Source: Paenibacillus marchantiae
GTDB taxonomy: Bacteria > Bacillota > Bacilli > Paenibacillales > Paenibacillaceae
Length of the DNA: 64,000 nt
Direction: 5' to 3'
Assembly (NCBI RefSeq): GCF_028771845.1
Contig: NZ_CP118270.1
Span: 3,286,001 to 3,350,000, forward strand
Position 1 is the first letter of the stretch, and the number at the start of each line of letters is the position of its first letter. A program made the position numbers and the translations under genes. The notes beneath the pieces were generated by a model. The model saw only the letters and a program-made list of their open reading frames with translations, did no database searches and was not told where the DNA came from. Positions 60,632-64,000 of the stretch are shown piece after piece.

Positions 60632-60762
60632 TGGCAGTGCCTCACTTCTTAAGAGTTATCACTAAACTGTCATGTACGGACAGCTATTTATTGTAGTAGA
60701 TTTTGCCCGATTTGAATAGGGAGGGGAACGTGGTTGTGTGGAAGGTAAGGTTGAGAGCATAG

Positions 60763-60799
60763 TAAAAAACCTCGTTCCAGAGAATATGGAACGAGGTTA
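60763..60799 (-). terminator. Intrinsic terminator of the DUF4015 gene
   Basis: AACCTCGTTCCA/TGGAACGAGGTT perfect stem; on the minus strand a T6 run follows. Confidence 0.9.
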
Positions 60800-60829
60800 T
60801 TGGAGTAAAGTGAACAAAAAAAGAGTGCA

Positions 60830-62011
60830 TTATTTATAGTTTACATCTGGTGTATATCGATTGGAGGCATTCCAGAGCAGGTACTCATCCACATCCATGT
60901 CTTTCATCGCGCGAATTTGGTCCTCTACCTGTTTTTTGCCGTATTTGATGTAATGTCCACTGCCTAACCAGCTCGCTGTAAAGTCCTGAATCCATGGGCG
61001 GATAACGGGTTTCAGCTCCTTGGTTGGATCCAGTTTCTTATGTGTATCTTTCATGGAGCCTTTGATGGTTGTATAGGGATCTTTGTCAGGGTCCTTCACA
61101 CCGTACCAGCCGGTGGAGTAATGACTCGGGTAAACCATCGGTGAGATGACATCCACGTTTTCAGATATCTTCACAAAATCCTGTCCAATACCCTCGGCTG
61201 CTGGAACAGAGGCGGCGTAACCGAATATATCAACCGAGACTCGAACACCCAGCGGTGCGAGCTCCTTGCGTGCATACTGCACGAATTCGGCTACAATGTC
61301 GACCCGGGACTTGTCAGACTTGGTGTATTTCAATGCGTCTGCACGCGTTTCAAAACCTTCCGGAAAACGAACATAGTCGAACTGGATTTCCTTAAATCCC
61401 AATTTAGCAGCTTCCTTGGCAATCTCTATATTGTAATCCCATACTTCCTTGCTGTAGGGATTCACGAAGCTGTCGCCTTTACCATTGGCCCATACAGAAC
61501 CGTCCTTATTGCGGAAAGAGAGCTCCGGATTTTTCTTGGCGAGAATCGTATCCTTGAAAACTACCACTCGTGCGATCGGGTAAACATCGTGTTTTTGCAG
61601 ACGTTTCATCAAGGCATCAATATCACGGATAAAAGGCTGAGATTTGCCCATTTCCTGTAACGTCTTGTTCTCCGTAGGGTAAGTTATGTATCCGAGATCG
61701 TCCTTGATATCAATGACCATGGAATTGAGCTCTGTGTTATCCATCAGATCGAGTAATGATGTCATCCGTGCACCACCGGCGCTGTAAGCCGTCACATAGA
61801 TGCCTTTGACAACGGGTGCATCGGGTTGTGGGTCAATTTTGGCAGGTGGGTTATCCGCATCAATAACGACTTGATCTTTTTGAGATTGAATGATGGCGGT
61901 GTTGAAACTGTTTGTTAATGATTGAAAGGGTTGATTCCCTTGATCAGCTGTAGCTGGTGTACCACTGAAGGTTCCCCAGGCCATAGCCAGTAAAGCCCAA
62001 AACATGTTCAT
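60830..62011 (-). CDS. Secreted putative glycoside hydrolase (DUF4015)
   Basis: A 393-residue protein. A short hydrophobic N-terminus (MFWALLAMAWGTFSGTPATA) is a likely signal peptide, followed by a low-complexity linker and a TIM-barrel-like domain (about 70-385) of the DUF4015/GH13-like family: VKGIYVTAYSAGGARMTSLL, SMVIDIKDDLGYITYPTENK, IQFDYVRFPEG, VSVDIFGYAAS, ISPMVYPSHYSTGWYGVK. Family members are believed to act on extracellular polysaccharide but no substrate is known. GGGGAG precedes ATG 62011. Confidence 0.82.
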   Translation of the reverse strand: MNMFWALLAMAWGTFSGTPATADQGNQPFQSLTNSFNTAIIQSQKDQVVIDADNPPAKIDPQPDAPVVKGIYVTAYSAGGARMTSLLDLMDNTELNSMVIDIKDDLGYITYPTENKTLQEMGKSQPFIRDIDALMKRLQKHDVYPIARVVVFKDTILAKKNPELSFRNKDGSVWANGKGDSFVNPYSKEVWDYNIEIAKEAAKLGFKEIQFDYVRFPEGFETRADALKYTKSDKSRVDIVAEFVQYARKELAPLGVRVSVDIFGYAASVPAAEGIGQDFVKISENVDVISPMVYPSHYSTGWYGVKDPDKDPYTTIKGSMKDTHKKLDPTKELKPVIRPWIQDFTASWLGSGHYIKYGKKQVEDQIRAMKDMDVDEYLLWNASNRYTPDVNYK

Positions 62012-62111
62012 TCATTTCCACTCCCCTATGTGCATTCCATGTTTGAATTATACAATAAAGCCTCTGGGCTTTTAACCATATTATTCAAGTGATGAAACAC
62101 ATGGGGAAAAT

Positions 62112-62154
62112 GAAAACCGCTTCCTGTTGAGGGGTAACCCCCACAAGAAGCGGC
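62112..62154 (-). terminator. Intrinsic terminator after the 64-residue gene
   Basis: On the minus strand CCGCTTCTTGT/ACAGGAAGCGG arms with inner GGGG/CCCC, then TTTTCATTTT. Confidence 0.75.
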
Positions 62155-62172
62155 GTGATCAATCTAAAAAAA

Positions 62173-62367
62173 TTATTGAATGTAGATCTCATTTTGATGC
62201 TCACAAATACTGTACTGAATGATTTCCATTGCGTCTCCCTGTTCCAGGATGCCCAGCCCATCCCGGAGAACAATCAGTGAGTCGAGCTCATTCGGTTTTA
62301 AGAAAGGGAGCATTTCCGGGCACCATTTATTGACGATTTCAAACAGTTTTACCGTTTCCATATCCAC
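62173..62367 (-). CDS. Small acidic protein, unknown function
   Basis: A 64-residue soluble protein (MDMETVKLFEIVNKWCPEML, PFLKPNELDSLIVLRDGLGI, then LEQGDAMEIIQYSICEHQNE) with two cysteines and no recognised domain. GTG 62367 is 8 bases after GGGAAGGG; ATG 62361 and GTG 62376 are alternatives. Its own terminator follows. Confidence 0.6.
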   Translation of the reverse strand: MDMETVKLFEIVNKWCPEMLPFLKPNELDSLIVLRDGLGILEQGDAMEIIQYSICEHQNEIYIQ

Positions 62368-62536
62368 AATAATCACCCTTCCCTACTCGAATTCCAAAAT
62401 GGTAAGTCATTCGGCGCGATTCGGAAAAGCACATGGTTCTGTGAAATTGAAGGGCACATTCTGCTATACAACATATTTAGGAGCCGTACACCGTTATTAT
62501 ACCACAATGTTTAGAATTGTTAACCGTACATCTGTC

Positions 62537-63358
62537 TCAACTTCGGCGGAAAGAGCCCATAACTCCAACCGTTTCCACAATATTAACAAAGGCGTTCGGA
62601 TCCGTTTCCTTGATAATTCGTTTGATTTCAACGAGTTCGTAGCGAGTAGTCACTGTCATTAACATGTCCTTTTCGATGTCTGTATATGCTCCCTGGGTTT
62701 TGATTTTGGTGACCCCACGAGGGCGAACAAGCAATTTTTTCAACATCGCTTCGGTTTCATTGGTAATAATGTACAATGTGACTTTGACATGGCTGATATG
62801 AATCAGATCCAGCACTTTACCTGTGATATAAATCGATACCATGGAGGCAAGCGCGATGTTCCAGTCATCATTCAGATAGCCTGCCAGCATAATAATGGCT
62901 CCGTTCATGCCAGCCATTACCGTACCGATCGGGAAATCACGATTACGAGTGAAAATGGAACCAACAATGTCCAGCCCGCCCGTCGAGCCGCCGACTCGGA
63001 AAGAAACTCCGGTACCTAGTCCCACTAACACGCCGCCAAATACACAGCTCAGAAGGGGATCTGTTGCCACAGCAAAAACAGGCAGAAGCGCGATGAACCA
63101 TGAAGTGGCTGCTACCGAAACAATACTTAATGTAATGAAGCGTCGTCCAAGAATAAACCAACCTGCAATGAGCAGAGGGATGTTCAGAACAAAATACATT
63201 ATACTAAGATTCAAATTCGTAAAATAGCCAAGAAGCATGGAAATACCGGATACCCCGCCGCTAAGAAGCTGATGGGGAACCAAAAACCAGTTGAAGCCGC
63301 AGGCAATAGCTGCAGCACCCAATACGATCACTAAAAAGTGCCAAATCATTTTGGGCAA
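62537..63358 (-). CDS. YitT family membrane protein (DUF161/DUF2179)
   Basis: A 273-residue protein. The first part has five to six transmembrane helices with WHFLVIVLGAAAIACGFNWF, LVPHQLLSGGVSGISMLLGY and GLGTGVSFRVGGSTGGLDIV (the GGSTGG family motif). The C-terminal about 80 residues form a DUF2179 cytoplasmic domain (VTLYIITNETEAMLKKLL). Bacillus members have been called YitT/YpjC/YqfU; the substrate is unknown. TTG 63358 is the start, 6 bases after GAGGTG; upstream frame extension to 63529 has no ribosome binding site. Confidence 0.88.
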   Translation of the reverse strand: MPKMIWHFLVIVLGAAAIACGFNWFLVPHQLLSGGVSGISMLLGYFTNLNLSIMYFVLNIPLLIAGWFILGRRFITLSIVSVAATSWFIALLPVFAVATDPLLSCVFGGVLVGLGTGVSFRVGGSTGGLDIVGSIFTRNRDFPIGTVMAGMNGAIIMLAGYLNDDWNIALASMVSIYITGKVLDLIHISHVKVTLYIITNETEAMLKKLLVRPRGVTKIKTQGAYTDIEKDMLMTVTTRYELVEIKRIIKETDPNAFVNIVETVGVMGSFRRS

Positions 63359-63663
63359 TTTAATCACCTCATTTATATTTAAAGCCAGATTGCTGGTAAT
63401 CTTGAATTGTTTTGTGATATAATAATTTGTGGATATTCTTGAGTAGGAAACTTTTCCTAAATGGAGCAATAAAATTTTGAAATGTTTCAAACACATGTAT
63501 GTAGTTTTAGTCTTATGTTTGGGACCCATTCATGGAATTATATTCGTTCGTGAAAATAATTTGGCTTGATGGGATACCCTATAAATATTAACGCTACTTA
63601 AGAATACAGACAACAAAGTGGATTGTCCACCATGTCCACCATATAAAAGGAGCATGAATAATT
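63359..63663. other. Divergent regulatory region between YitT and helicase genes
   Basis: No gene is seen. Near the helicase start there is a GTGGA (63618) followed by two tandem copies of TGTCCACCA (63624-63641), so GTGGA can pair with either copy; the second lies just before the AAGGAG at 63647. An inverted repeat TAGGAAA/TTTCCTA-like lies at about 63445. No strong promoter stands out. Confidence 0.4.
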
Positions 63664-64000
63664 TTGACAAATTTAAATTTCACAGATTTCAATCTTGAAC
63701 CACTGGTGCTGCAAGCCATCACTGAGCTCGGGTTTGAAGAAGCAACACCGATCCAATCCAAAGCGATTCCTTTGGCACTCGAAGGCAGAGATTTGATTGG
63801 TCAAGCACAAACAGGTACGGGTAAAACAGCTGCATTCGGTATTCCGTTGATCAGCAAAATCACTAAAAGTGACGAGAAAATCCGCGCCCTCATTATGGCA
63901 CCTACACGTGAACTTGCAATCCAAGTTGCTGAAGAAATCGAAAAACTCACTCGCTTCAAAGGTCTGCGCTCCCTGCCAATCTACGGCGGACAAGATATCG
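63664..64000 (+). CDS. DEAD-box RNA helicase, 3'-truncated by the window
   Basis: The first 112 residues of a DEAD-box ATP-dependent RNA helicase, running off the right edge. The Q motif is FEEATPIQSKAIP, Walker A (motif I) is AQTGTGKTAAFGIP, motif Ia is MAPTRELAIQV, and YGGQDI begins the GG motif. N-terminus TNLNFTDFNLEPLVLQAITE resembles CshA/DeaD, which unwind RNA in ribosome assembly, mRNA decay and cold shock. TTG start at 63664 with AAAGGAGC 11 bases upstream. Confidence 0.92.
   Translation, partial: MTNLNFTDFNLEPLVLQAITELGFEEATPIQSKAIPLALEGRDLIGQAQTGTGKTAAFGIPLISKITKSDEKIRALIMAPTRELAIQVAEEIEKLTRFKGLRSLPIYGGQDI

Overview
This window looks like the chromosome of a low-to-mid-GC, spore-forming-type Bacillota, most likely a Paenibacillus. 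The reasons are strong AGGAGG ribosome binding sites with many TTG and GTG starts, the coproporphyrin-type heme cluster hemE-hemH-hemY, a lipoteichoic acid synthase, YutE, YtpB and DUF1450-type small proteins, a PfkA of Gram-positive type, and clean Rho-independent terminators between almost every gene. The genus is inferred from overall protein resemblance, not measured.

Layout. 1-10 kb: regulators, each beside a target or orphaned (MerR/SDR pair with twin 19-bp-spacer promoters, a decayed AraC gene, LysR, HxlR with DoxX), a spermidine-synthase-like protein, a GGDEF diguanylate cyclase, and a pair of an aberrant S-adenosylhomocysteinase-like protein with a Gfo/Idh/MocA oxidoreductase. 10-13.4 kb: tRNA-Leu(CAG), egsA (glycerol-1-phosphate dehydrogenase, AraM family), then about 670 bp with AraR-like operators, two terminators and potential RNA hairpins but no convincing gene, then a repressor made of two tandem HTH units. 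13.4-23 kb: holin-like protein, small conserved Bacillota proteins, glutamate racemase, LysM/M14 peptidoglycan endopeptidase, aldo-keto reductase and a structured intergenic element. 22.4-31 kb: FrnE-type DsbA, a cytidine-deaminase-fold protein, LtaS, an rRNA methyltransferase, an O-methyltransferase, secreted asparaginase and a CYP109-like P450 whose start is out of frame with its best ribosome binding site.

31-40 kb: MFS exporter, the hemEHY operon (overlapping genes), CapA, GDPD and FAH-family enzymes, and a small secreted protein. 40-45 kb: a MarR-led operon with a cytoplasmic arylsulfotransferase-family protein and a complete sulfonate/nitrate-type ABC importer, preceded by a promoter, a leader and an intrinsic terminator that could act as an attenuator. 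45-54 kb: DUF92 membrane protein, TetR, ABC-F (YfmR/Uup type), a coiled-coil protein, M42 peptidase, LapA, and oligoendopeptidase F with a second upstream in-frame start that would add a signal peptide. 54-64 kb: cold-shock protein, transporters, YtpB terpene cyclase next to pfkA, MATE exporter, a secreted DUF4015 glycosidase-like protein, YitT and the start of a DEAD-box helicase.

Most of the window is ordinary core chromosome. I see no insertion sequence, prophage block, CRISPR array or toxin-antitoxin pair. The places that do look unusual are the non-coding region after egsA, the arylsulfotransferase operon with its leader, the catalytically altered SahH-like protein, the dual-start PepF, and the twin MerR promoters.
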